Source of the DNA: Chloroflexota bacterium
GTDB lineage: Bacteria > Chloroflexota > Limnocylindria > Limnocylindrales > CSP1-4
Length of the DNA: 10,337 bases
Assembly: GCA_021802185.1 (NCBI GenBank)
Contig: JAKAAV010000038.1
Coordinates: 1 to 10,337 of the forward strand
Reading direction: 5' to 3'
Shown: in pieces, positions 1-6,916 of the stretch
How positions within the stretch are numbered: the stretch's first letter is position 1
Layout: every line of letters begins with the position of its first letter
Made by a program: the position numbers and the translations under genes
The notes under the pieces: generated by a model
The model's input: the letters and a program-made list of their open reading frames with translations, nothing else
The model's database searches: none
What the model was told of the DNA's origin: nothing

Positions 1-140
1 GGCGGCCGAAGTACATGGAGGCGGAGGGCCGGAGCGGCCCGTTCACGCGCGTCGCTCTTCGGGTGGATTCGCGCCGCTTCGTCGACCAGCTCGTGGGGGT
101 GCTGACGCATCCGCTCCCGGCCCCGGTGGCTGCCGCCTGA
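1..140 (+). CDS. C-terminal end of an unidentified protein (partial)
   Basis: The frame beginning at base 3 is open to a TGA at 138-140 and encodes the last 45 residues of a protein whose start lies left of the window. Third codon positions are almost all G or C, as in the genes that follow, which supports real coding. The visible tail begins RPKYMEAEGRSGPF, continues through a basic, Val/Leu-rich segment, and ends in a Pro/Ala-rich stretch. I do not recognise the family; the VALRVD-type strand would be compatible with several small alpha/beta or split-barrel domains, but that is not evidence. It lies 42 bases upstream of the first nucleoside hydrolase on the same strand, so it may belong to the same transcript. 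Confidence 0.55.
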   Translation, partial: RPKYMEAEGRSGPFTRVALRVDSRRFVDQLVGVLTHPLPAPVAAA

Positions 141-171
141 CCTGGCGCCCCACCACAGGTACCGCGCACGC

Positions 172-178
172 AGGAGGG
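172..178 (+). promoter_or_regulatory. Shine-Dalgarno site of the first nucleoside hydrolase
   Basis: AGGAGGG lies four bases before the GTG at 183. It is a near-perfect ribosome binding site and fixes that GTG as the start. The spacing is short but usable. Confidence 0.8.
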
Positions 179-182
179 AATC

Positions 183-1121
183 GTGCCACAGAAGATCATC
201 CTCGACGTCGATCCCGGCCACGACGACGCGATGGCGATCCTGCTCGCCAACGCATCGCCCGAGATCGATCTCCTCGCGATCACGACCGTCGCGGGCAACC
301 AGACGCTCCCGAAGACCACGCTGAACGCGCGCCGGGTGTGCAGCCGCGCTGGGATCCACGACGTCCCCATCGCGGCCGGGTGCGACCGGCCGCTCGTCCG
401 CGAGCAGCGCGTCGCCGCGAACATCCACGGGGAGTCCGGCCTGGAAGGCCCCACATTCTCGGGCGAGCCGGACGTGCCGCTCGACCCGCGCCACGCCGTC
501 GATCTCATCGTCGAGCTGCTCATGGCGTCGGACGGCGACATCATGCTCGTGCCCACCGGGCCGCTGACCAACATCGGCATGGCGATGCGCCGGGAGCCGC
601 GGATCCTGCCGAAGATCCGCCACATCTCGCTGATGGGCGGCGCGTGGGGCTTCGGCAACCAGACGCCGTCGGCCGAGTTCAACATCCTCGTGGACCCGGA
701 GGCCGCCCGCATCGTGTTCGAGAGCGGCGTCCCGCTCACGATGTGCGGTCTGGAGCTGACGCACCAGGCGAAGGCGACGCCCGACATCATCCAGCGCTTC
801 GCCGACCTGCACACCCCGCTCGGCGACTTCGCGGTCGAGATGCTTCAGTTCTTCGCCAGCACGTACAGGCGGATGCACGGCTTCGACGGGCCGCCGCTTC
901 ACGATCCCACGGCGGTGGCCTGGGTCATCGACCCGACGATGGTCGAGACGCAGCCCGCGCACGTCGATATCGAGACGCACGCGGAGTTCTCGTACGGCCG
1001 GACGGTCGTCGATCTGCACGACGTGCTCGGGTTGCCGAAGAACGTGCAGGTCGCGACGAAGCTCGACGTGCCGCGCTTCTGGGACCTGATGGTTGGCGCG
1101 ATCGCGAGCTACGGCGCGTGA
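183..1121 (+). CDS. Nucleoside hydrolase (IunH/Rih family), copy 1
   Basis: Predicted 312-residue inosine-uridine-preferring nucleoside N-ribohydrolase (EC 3.2.2.-), a cytosolic Ca2+ enzyme that splits ribonucleosides into ribose and free base. The N-terminal signature DVDPGHDDA (residues 8-16) carries the Asp cluster that binds calcium and activates water (D10, D14, D15). Other family blocks are AGN at 37-39, HGESGL at 82-87, TGPLTN at 125-130, MGG at 151-153, AEFNI near 165-169 with DPEAA following, and LHDPTA at 239-244, which supplies the catalytic His240 and metal ligand Asp241. GRTVVD at 272-277 is the usual C-terminal motif. Length matches the family and no signal peptide is visible. 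The start is GTG, with an AGGAGGG site upstream. It is the first complete gene of a coupled operon and is closely similar to the next gene. Whether it prefers purine or pyrimidine nucleosides cannot be read from sequence alone. Confidence 0.95.
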   Translation: MPQKIILDVDPGHDDAMAILLANASPEIDLLAITTVAGNQTLPKTTLNARRVCSRAGIHDVPIAAGCDRPLVREQRVAANIHGESGLEGPTFSGEPDVPLDPRHAVDLIVELLMASDGDIMLVPTGPLTNIGMAMRREPRILPKIRHISLMGGAWGFGNQTPSAEFNILVDPEAARIVFESGVPLTMCGLELTHQAKATPDIIQRFADLHTPLGDFAVEMLQFFASTYRRMHGFDGPPLHDPTAVAWVIDPTMVETQPAHVDIETHAEFSYGRTVVDLHDVLGLPKNVQVATKLDVPRFWDLMVGAIASYGA

Positions 1122-2083
1122 GCGGACCCACGGCGGGCGCGGGGGGCGTCGGCCGCCGGCCGATCATCCTCGACTGCGATCCGGGACTTGACGACGCCTT
1201 CGCGATCCTGCTCGCGGCAGCGTCGCCGGCGATCGACCTGCGGGCGATCACGACGGTGGCCGGCAACCACACGGTCGACCGGATGACGCTCAACGCGCGC
1301 CGGATCTGCACCGTGGCCGGCATTCGCGACGTCCCGATCGCGCAGGGCTGCGACCGGCCGCTCGTCCGCGCCCAGGTCGTCGGCAGCGACATCCACGGCG
1401 AGTCGGGACTCGACGGGCCCACGTTCGGCCCGCCCGAGGTCGACGTCGACCCGCGCCATGCGATCGATCTCATCATCGAGCTGGTCATGGGGGCGGATGC
1501 GCCCATGACCCTGGTCGCCGTCGGGCCGCTGACGAACGTCGCCACGGCGCTGCGGCGGGAACCGCGACTCGCGTCCCTGCTCCGCGAGATCTCGCTGATG
1601 GGCGGCGCGTGGGGGCTCGGCAACAGGACGCCGGCGGCGGAGTTCAACATCGTGGTCGACCCGGAGGCCGCGCGTATCGTCTTCGAGAGCGGCGTCCCGA
1701 TCACGATGTGCGGGCTCGAGCTGACCCACCAGGTCATCGCGACTCCCGGGATCATCGACCGCGTGGCCGCGCTCGGGACCCCGGTCGGCGACATGTGCGC
1801 GGCGATGCTCCGCTTCTACGCCGAGACGACCTCGCGCAGGCGACGTTCGTTCGGGCCCGCGCTGCACGATCCGACGGCCGTGGCGTGGCTCATCGACCCG
1901 ACGATGTTCGAGGCGGAGCCGATGCACGTGGACATCGAGACGAGCGCCGAGTTCTCGTACGGCCGGACGCTCGTGGACGTCGACGACGTGCTCGGGCTGC
2001 CGAAGAACGCCGTGGTGCCCACGCGGATCGACGCCGCGCGGTTCTGGGACCTGATGCTCGGCGCGCTGGCGACGTACCGGTGA
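1118..2083 (+). CDS. Nucleoside hydrolase (IunH/Rih family), copy 2
   Basis: Predicted 321-residue nucleoside N-ribohydrolase, a tandem paralogue of the preceding gene. All catalytic blocks are present: DCDPGLDDA at 19-27, AGN at 48-50, HGESGL at 93-98, VGPLTN at 135-140, SLMGGAWGLGN at 159-169, AEFNI at 174-178, LHDPTAVAW at 249-257 (His250, Asp251), and GRTLVD at 282-287. By eye about two thirds of positions match copy 1, with long identical runs in the core; the clearest differences lie in a helix around 220-248 that flanks the active site and in the nine-residue longer N-terminus. The GTG at 1118 overlaps the upstream TGA as GTGA, and the conserved fold begins about 15 residues later, so this start is favoured over the much longer open frame upstream, which is a shadow of copy 1. 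Translation is probably coupled to copy 1. Duplication may have split substrate preference between the copies. Confidence 0.94.
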   Translation: MSGPTAGAGGVGRRPIILDCDPGLDDAFAILLAAASPAIDLRAITTVAGNHTVDRMTLNARRICTVAGIRDVPIAQGCDRPLVRAQVVGSDIHGESGLDGPTFGPPEVDVDPRHAIDLIIELVMGADAPMTLVAVGPLTNVATALRREPRLASLLREISLMGGAWGLGNRTPAAEFNIVVDPEAARIVFESGVPITMCGLELTHQVIATPGIIDRVAALGTPVGDMCAAMLRFYAETTSRRRRSFGPALHDPTAVAWLIDPTMFEAEPMHVDIETSAEFSYGRTLVDVDDVLGLPKNAVVPTRIDAARFWDLMLGALATYR

Positions 2084-3924
2084 GCGGCGGGCAAGCCGGC
2101 GCCGGCCGCGGGCGGCCCGGCGGCGGGCAGTTCGGCCCAACACAGTCCGGCCGCGAGCGACCGGGCATCGCCCGCACGGACCGGCCCGTCGACGACCTGC
2201 TCATCCGGGGTGGCTCGGTCGTCTCGGTCCTGACCGGCGAGACGTTCGAGGCCGATGTCGCCGTGCGCGGGGACCGGATCTCCGCGGTGGTCGCGCCCGG
2301 GACGCCGCGCGAGGCACGCGAGCGCATCGACGCCCGTGGCCAGCTCGTCGTGCCGGGCTTCATCGATTCGCACATGCACGTCGAGAGCTCGTTCCTGACG
2401 CCGGCCGGGTTCGCGGCGCTGACGCTGCCGCGTGGCACCACGACCGTCCTCGCCGACCCGCACGAGATCGTCAACGTGTGCGGCGCCGATGGTCTGCGCT
2501 GGATGCTCGACGAGGGCCGGCGGACGCCGCAGACGATGCTGTTCGGCGTGCCGTCGTGCGTCCCGGCGCTGCCGGGGTTCGAGGTCGCGGGCGCGGAGCT
2601 GGGCCAATCCGACGTCGAGGCGCTGCTCGACCTGCCCGGCGTGGTCGGGCTCGGCGAGGTCATGGACTACCGGGCGGTCGTCTCCGGCGACGCGCGCATG
2701 GCCGGCGTCGTGGGTGCGGCCCGGGACCGCGGCGCGATCGTCGACGGCCACTGTCCGGGGCTCACGGGCGCGGAGCTGTCCGAGTATCTCGCGCTCGGGA
2801 TCGACTCGGACCACACGAAGAACCCCGTGCCGGTGGTGGTCGAGAAGGCGCGTCTCGGGATGCACGTGCAGCTGCAGGAGAAGTCGCTGTCCGCCGAGCT
2901 GTTCGCCGCGCTCGGGGCGCTCCCGATGCGGCCGCCGATCTCGCTCGTCACGGACGACATCGCACCCGACGCGATCCTCGCGCGCGGCCACCTCGACCAC
3001 ATCGCCCGCCGCGCCGTCGAGCTCGGCATGCCGCCGCTCGAGGCGCTTCGTGCGATCACGCTGACCCCGGCGGGGCGCCTCCGGCTGCACGATCGGGGGT
3101 CGGTCACGCCGGGCCGCCGCGCCGACCTGGTCCTGCTGCGCGACCTGCCGGCGTTCGCCGTCGAGACGGTCGTGACCGGGGGCCGGGTGGTCGCGAGGGA
3201 CGGGGGGCTGGTCGAGGGCGTTCCGGGCATCGCCGACGCCGTCAGTCGCCCGGCAACCGCGTCGGACGCGTCCGACGGCGGCACTCCGTTCGGCGACACG
3301 GTGAGAATCGCCCCGCCCGACGCCGCGACGTTCCGCTGGCGCACGACCGCGCCTGACGGGCCACGACGGGAGCTGGCGATCCGGGTCAACGCGGTCGACA
3401 CGTCCACGCGGATCGACTCCGTCGAGGTGGAGGTGCGAGACGGGGTTGTTCGGCTGCCCCCGGACACGGCGCTCCTGACCGTCATCCACCGGCACGGCGT
3501 CGCTCCCGGCCAGGCGTTCGCGCCGGTCGTGGGGCTCGACCTCGGTGACGGCGCCGTCGCGACGACGTACGCGCACGACTCGCACAACCTGCTCGTGCTC
3601 GGCACGTCCGCGGAATCGATGGCCGCGGCCGCCAGTGCCGTGGTCCGGGCGCGCGGCGGGATCGCGGTCGCGAGGGGCGGCACGGTCGTCGCGCTGCTCC
3701 CGCTCCCGGTCGCCGGGCTCATGTCCGAGGCGCCGGCCGAGCAGGTCGCCGCGGACGCCGGCGCCGTGCGCGCGGCGCTCGACGAGTGGGGATACCGGCA
3801 CGCGAACGCGTTCATGAGCGTCTCCACGCTCGCGCTGCCGGTCAGCCCGTCGCTCAAGCTGACCGACCGCGGGCTCGTCGACGTCGAGCGGAGGGCGTGG
3901 GCGGTCGCGGGCGAAGGCGCATGA
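2080..3924 (+). CDS. ade: Adenine deaminase family amidohydrolase (divergent)
   Basis: Predicted 614-residue cytosolic metal-dependent amidohydrolase of the Ade family; classical members convert adenine to hypoxanthine plus ammonia. Seen: an N-terminal small beta domain, HMHVESS at 98-104 (metal ligands His98, His100), ADPHEI at 125-130, PSCVPALPG at 158-166, GLGEVMDY at 190-197, DGHCPGL at 222-228, SDH at 243-245, TDD at 291-293 and GHLD at 303-306. The C-terminal Ade domain has VIHRHG at 468-473, HDSHN at 499-503, LPVAGLMS at 542-549 and LALPVSPSLKLTDRGLVDV at 584-602. Three blocks differ from the classical enzyme as I remember it: the Glu after the SDH/CHE histidine is Thr246, the REGSA loop reads QEKSLS (266-271), and DDRxP reads DDIAP. 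The GTG at 2080 overlaps the previous stop as GTGA; no other ATG, GTG or TTG precedes the domain, leaving a Gly-rich leader of about 35 residues. Family assignment is firm; adenine as the substrate is likely but not certain. Confidence 0.9.
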   Translation: MSGGQAGAGRGRPGGGQFGPTQSGRERPGIARTDRPVDDLLIRGGSVVSVLTGETFEADVAVRGDRISAVVAPGTPREARERIDARGQLVVPGFIDSHMHVESSFLTPAGFAALTLPRGTTTVLADPHEIVNVCGADGLRWMLDEGRRTPQTMLFGVPSCVPALPGFEVAGAELGQSDVEALLDLPGVVGLGEVMDYRAVVSGDARMAGVVGAARDRGAIVDGHCPGLTGAELSEYLALGIDSDHTKNPVPVVVEKARLGMHVQLQEKSLSAELFAALGALPMRPPISLVTDDIAPDAILARGHLDHIARRAVELGMPPLEALRAITLTPAGRLRLHDRGSVTPGRRADLVLLRDLPAFAVETVVTGGRVVARDGGLVEGVPGIADAVSRPATASDASDGGTPFGDTVRIAPPDAATFRWRTTAPDGPRRELAIRVNAVDTSTRIDSVEVEVRDGVVRLPPDTALLTVIHRHGVAPGQAFAPVVGLDLGDGAVATTYAHDSHNLLVLGTSAESMAAAASAVVRARGGIAVARGGTVVALLPLPVAGLMSEAPAEQVAADAGAVRAALDEWGYRHANAFMSVSTLALPVSPSLKLTDRGLVDVERRAWAVAGEGA

Positions 3925-3983
3925 CCGCGTCCGGCGAGCACATGACCGCGCGGGGCGAGCACATGACCGGGGGAGGGAACACG
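3921..3983 (+). repeat. Three imperfect 21-base tandem repeats, each starting with ATGACCG
   Basis: Units begin at 3921, 3942 and 3963. The first two start ATGACCGCG, end GGCGAGCAC and differ at only three adjacent bases. The third starts ATGACCGGG and has drifted into a G-rich segment containing the ribosome binding site GGGGGAGGG. If translated they would read MTASGEH, MTARGEH and MTGGGNT ahead of the hydrolase. The first unit contains the ATGA overlap with the deaminase stop codon. Confidence 0.8.
3969..3977 (+). promoter_or_regulatory. Shine-Dalgarno site deciding the start of the third hydrolase
   Basis: GGGGGAGGG lies six bases before the ATG at 3984. The three upstream in-frame ATGs at 3921, 3942 and 3963 have at best a weak GGCGAG upstream. 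This favours 3984, where the protein also begins directly with the family's first beta strand. Confidence 0.7.
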
Positions 3984-4949
3984 ATGAGGCTCCTCATCGA
4001 CACTGACACCGCGTCGGACGACGCCGTCGCGCTCGTGATGGCGCTGCGGAACCCTGACGTGACCGTCGAGGCGATCACGGTCGTCGCCGGCAACGTGCCC
4101 CTCGACCAGGGCGTGCAGAACGCGCTCTACACCGCGGAGCTGTGCGGCGCGCGCGTGCCGGTCCATGCCGGGATGGCCGGTCCGCTGCTGCGTCCCCTCG
4201 AGACGGCGCAGGAGGTGCACGGGATCGACGGGATGGGCGACATCGGGCTCCCGGTGCGCGGAAGGACGCCCGCGCCGGGGCACGCTGTCGACGTGCTGCT
4301 GCGCGCGGTCGACGAGTCGCCGGGCGAGCTCACGCTGGTCACGCTCGGCCCGCTGACGAACGTGGCGATGGCGATCCTCCGCGACCCCTCGTTCGCCCGG
4401 AGGGTCCGGCGGTGCGTCGCGATGGCGGGCACCGGGGCGCTGCCCGGCAACGTGACGCCGCTCGCGGAGTACAACGTGTGGGTCGACCCGGAGGCGGCGG
4501 ACATCGTGTTCCGCTCCGGGTTGCCGATCACGATGGTCGGGTGGGACGTCTCCCGCGACTACGCCACGATCGGCGAGGACGAGGTCCTTCGCATGGAGGC
4601 GCTGGGGACGGATCTCTCGCGGTTCGCGGTCGCGATCCAGCGGCGCCTGCTCCAGTACTGCCTGACGCAGACGAAGCTGTCGGGCTTCGACCTGCCCGAC
4701 CCGATGGCGATGGCCGTCGCGATCGAGCCGGCGGTGGCCACGCGCGTCGATCGCCGCTTCGTCGCCGTCGAGACCGGCGGCCGGTGGGGCCGCGGCCAGA
4801 CCATGGTGGACGAGCTGGAGGTCACCGGGCAGGCGGCCAACCTCGACGTCGTGCGGGCCGCGTCCCGGGAGCGGTTCCTCGGCCTCCTCCATGCCGCGAT
4901 CGGCTACGCGGGCGAGGGCCCAGCGGCGAGCGTCCCGTCCGGCTCGTAG
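3984..4949 (+). CDS. Nucleoside hydrolase family protein, copy 3 (divergent)
   Basis: Predicted 321-residue member of the inosine-uridine nucleoside hydrolase family, distinct from the first two copies. It has DTDTASDDA at 6-14 (calcium-site Asp8, Asp12, Asp13), AGN at 35-37, VHGIDGMG at 78-85, LGPLTN at 121-126, AEYNVWVDPEAA at 161-172, LPDPMAMA at 237-244 and GQTMVD at 271-276. The motif that reads HDP in copies 1 and 2 reads PDP (238-240): the metal Asp239 is kept but the catalytic His is replaced by Pro. DPG in the first motif is also DTA. Leaving-group activation must therefore rely on another residue, as in other nucleoside hydrolase subgroups, and substrate may differ. The start at 3984 is chosen for its strong ribosome site and because MRLLIDTD matches the usual family N-terminus; a start at 3921, coupled by ATGA to the deaminase stop, would add 21 residues encoded by a tandem repeat. 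Confidence 0.9.
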   Translation: MRLLIDTDTASDDAVALVMALRNPDVTVEAITVVAGNVPLDQGVQNALYTAELCGARVPVHAGMAGPLLRPLETAQEVHGIDGMGDIGLPVRGRTPAPGHAVDVLLRAVDESPGELTLVTLGPLTNVAMAILRDPSFARRVRRCVAMAGTGALPGNVTPLAEYNVWVDPEAADIVFRSGLPITMVGWDVSRDYATIGEDEVLRMEALGTDLSRFAVAIQRRLLQYCLTQTKLSGFDLPDPMAMAVAIEPAVATRVDRRFVAVETGGRWGRGQTMVDELEVTGQAANLDVVRAASRERFLGLLHAAIGYAGEGPAASVPSGS

Positions 4950-6271
4950 CGGACCGTTCCGGACATCCCCCGCACGAGTGCGAGGTACTCCGGGATCGAG
5001 AGCCTCGGCCGCGAGGATCCGAGCACACTGCGCGCGCCGGCCGCACCGTCCGCGAGCAGGTCGACGACGGTCGCGACGAGCGCCCGGGTCGGGTCGAGGT
5101 ACGCGGCGTTCTCGTCGACGACGTGGAACGCGGCGCCGTGGATCGTCCCGCCGAACCCGCCCGCGCTGGGGTGGATCAGCGGCATGACCTGCGAGAGGTC
5201 CCCGGCGTCCGTCGACGCCGCGATCGGCGGGCGCTCGGCCCAGCCCTCCTCGCCGACGATCGCCTGCGCCCAGGCCGCGAACCGGCGGGCAAGTTCCGGG
5301 TTCTCGACGAGCGGCAGGTAGCCCGCCAGCGTGTCGATCTCGACGCCCGTCCCGATCGCGAGCGCCGCGGCCCGCAGGCACCGGTCGGTCACGCCGGCCG
5401 CCGCCTGCATCGCCTCGAGCGCGACCGCGCGGACCTGCGTCTCGAGGGTCGTCTCGGCCGGCACCACGTTCACCGCGTCGCCGCCCCGGGACAGGATCGA
5501 ATGCACGCGCACACGGTCCTCGTCGCGGAACGTCTCGCGCTGCATCCCGATCGCGGTGAGTGCGAGCGAGGCGGCATGGAGCGCGTTCACGCCCTCGTCG
5601 GGTGCCGCGGCGGCGTGAGCGGCGCGTCCGAGGAACCGCGTCCGCTTGACAACAAAGCCGGTGCTGCCGGCGGGGATCGAGAGCCGGCGGTCCTCGGGCG
5701 ACGAGGAGGCGTGGATCAGCATCGCCATGTCGACGTCGTCGAAGACCCCCAGCCGGATGAGCTCGGGTTTCCCGCCGAGGAATTCGATCCGTCCCGCGCG
5801 CGCCTGTTCCTGGCGCCAGACCAGGTCGACGAACTCCTCGGCCGGGACCGCGATGAACGCCACGCGGCCGGCGAGCCTGGCCGGAAGATCCGAGCGGACG
5901 AGCGCCGCCGCGACGCCGAGCATCTGGGCGATCTGGGCGTGGTGGCCGCACGCATGTGCGGCGCCGGTCGCGCGATCGGCCGCGGGATGGTCCGGGACCG
6001 GGAGCGCGTCGAGCTCGCCGAGGATCGCGACGGTGGGCCCGGGGCGGTCGAGATCGAGATCGGCCCGGACGCCGGTCAGCGCGAGCCCCTCGCGGGGCGA
6101 GAGGCCCAGCGCGCGCAACCAGTCCGCCACGACGGCTGCGGTCCGGACCTCCCGGAAGCCCAGCTCCGGGTGGGCCCAGATGTCGCGCGCGACATCGAGG
6201 ATCCCGGGGGCGACCGCGTCGACGGCGGCGACGGACTCGCGCACCTCGGCGGATGGGGCGGCGGGCGGCAT
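4904..6271 (-). CDS. M20D-family amidohydrolase/aminoacylase-like metallohydrolase
   Basis: Predicted 455-residue zinc-type hydrolase of the M20 family, resembling aminoacylases, IAA-amino-acid hydrolases and AbgB-type aminobenzoyl-glutamate hydrolases, which cut amide bonds of N-acylated amino acids or related conjugates. Seen: HPELGF at 34-39; GELDALPVPDH at 85-95; ACGHHAQ at 107-113 (probable ligands Cys108, His110); PAEEF at 143-147 (Glu145 catalytic, Glu146 ligand); LIHA at 185-188 (His187); an inserted dimerisation domain from about 205 to 300 beginning GFVVKRTRFLGRAAHA; STDAGDLSQVMP at 353-364, which is AbgB-like; and IHGAAFHVVDE at 377-387 (His378). The ATG at 6271 has an AGGAGGT site just upstream. 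No signal peptide is visible. The gene converges on the third nucleoside hydrolase and its last 46 bases overlap that gene's end. The exact substrate is unknown; a link to purine breakdown is only contextual. Confidence 0.9.
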   Translation of the reverse strand: MPPAAPSAEVRESVAAVDAVAPGILDVARDIWAHPELGFREVRTAAVVADWLRALGLSPREGLALTGVRADLDLDRPGPTVAILGELDALPVPDHPAADRATGAAHACGHHAQIAQMLGVAAALVRSDLPARLAGRVAFIAVPAEEFVDLVWRQEQARAGRIEFLGGKPELIRLGVFDDVDMAMLIHASSSPEDRRLSIPAGSTGFVVKRTRFLGRAAHAAAAPDEGVNALHAASLALTAIGMQRETFRDEDRVRVHSILSRGGDAVNVVPAETTLETQVRAVALEAMQAAAGVTDRCLRAAALAIGTGVEIDTLAGYLPLVENPELARRFAAWAQAIVGEEGWAERPPIAASTDAGDLSQVMPLIHPSAGGFGGTIHGAAFHVVDENAAYLDPTRALVATVVDLLADGAAGARSVLGSSRPRLSIPEYLALVRGMSGTVRYEPDGTLAAGPSPA

Positions 6272-6274
6272 GGC

Positions 6275-6281
6275 ACCTCCT
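6275..6281 (-). promoter_or_regulatory. Shine-Dalgarno site of the M20D amidohydrolase
   Basis: On the minus strand AGGAGGT lies three bases before the ATG at 6271-6269. It is a full-strength anti-16S match and confirms that start. Confidence 0.8.
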
Positions 6282-6413
6282 GCGTTCGAGCGCGTGCGAC
6301 CGCGAGAGGCGGTCGGCCGCCCGCGGGATCGGGGTCAAGCGGCGCCCGGGCGTGGTGGCCCGTCCCCGGCCCGGTGCCCGACGAAACGGGAGGGGATGCA
6401 GTCGCGGTCCGGG

Positions 6414-6893
6414 TCAGTAGAGCCAGGGGATGAGGCGGCGCGTGCGTGACCGGTAGGCAGGATAGTCCGCGTAGCGCTCCTCGAGCCAGCCCTCCTCGCG
6501 GCGGCTCTTGAGGTCGAAGAACACGCCGAGGACCAGACCCGCCGCGATCGCGAGCGGCGACGCCGTCGCGAGGCCCCAGCCGACGGCCGCCAGCACCAGG
6601 CCGCCGTAGATCGGATGCCGGACGAGCGCGTACGCGCCGCGCTGGACGAGCGTCGAACGGTCGCGCGGCCTCGGGACGACGGTCAGGCTGTCGCCGAGAT
6701 CGAGCACGCCGCGGAGCGCGAGGACCCCGCCGCCGACGATCAGCACGCCGCCGAGCGTGTCGGTCGCGACGCGGACCGGCCCGCTCCACGCCGGGCCGAG
6801 GAGCCCTGCGAGCGCGATGGCCACGAACAGCACCGCCTGGATCGCCACGTAGCCTTCGCCGCGCGGGCCGAGGTCTGGGAGGGCACGCCGCAT
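6414..6893 (-). CDS. Isoprenylcysteine carboxyl methyltransferase (ICMT/PEMT-like) membrane protein
   Basis: Predicted 159-residue integral membrane protein of the ICMT/phospholipid methyltransferase superfamily, which uses S-adenosylmethionine to methylate membrane or small-molecule substrates. Hydrophobic segments lie at about 14-34, 46-62, 95-109 and 111-127. The signature of the SAM-binding C-terminal half is clear: GAYALVRHPIYGG at 86-98, then EEGWLEERYADYPAY at 133-147 and a terminal RRLIPWLY. Bacterial members are usually 150-220 residues, so this one is compact but complete. The minus-strand ATG at 6893 is chosen because the first membrane helix follows directly and a TACCGT box lies six bases upstream, which suggests leaderless translation; a much longer upstream open frame is antisense to the thioesterase and permease genes. 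Bacteria lack the eukaryotic prenyl-CaaX substrate, so the real substrate is unknown. It is 142 bases downstream of no same-strand partner: the amidohydrolase follows it on the same strand. Confidence 0.88.
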   Translation of the reverse strand: MRRALPDLGPRGEGYVAIQAVLFVAIALAGLLGPAWSGPVRVATDTLGGVLIVGGGVLALRGVLDLGDSLTVVPRPRDRSTLVQRGAYALVRHPIYGGLVLAAVGWGLATASPLAIAAGLVLGVFFDLKSRREEGWLEERYADYPAYRSRTRRLIPWLY

Positions 6894-6899
6894 GCGCGG

Positions 6900-6905
6900 A
6901 CGGTA
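6900..6905 (-). promoter_or_regulatory. Possible -10 box of a leaderless promoter for the ICMT-like gene
   Basis: The minus strand reads TACCGT (TANNNT form), then six bases, then the ATG at 6893. No ribosome binding site is present. The geometry equals that at the divergent thioesterase start, but in such GC-rich DNA the box alone is weak evidence. Confidence 0.35.
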
Positions 6906-6916
6906 GCGCAACCGCG

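Noticed and set aside
338..1117. N-terminal extension of the second hydrolase of about 260 codons
   Set aside because: The extension is Arg-rich out-of-frame translation of the first hydrolase. The conserved fold starts just after the GTG at 1118, which also forms a GTGA overlap.
6297..6315. Seven-base-pair inverted repeat CGACCGC/GCGGTCG upstream of the M20D gene
   Set aside because: It has no T-tract, and short GC stems are expected by chance here. The 142 bases at 6272-6413 otherwise show only the ribosome binding site.
2667..6338. A minus-strand open frame of over 1200 codons running antisense to the deaminase and third hydrolase
   Set aside because: Its product is Arg/Pro/Ala/Ser low-complexity with no recognisable domain, and it is antisense to well-conserved genes. 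High GC with G/C third positions removes stop codons from other frames.
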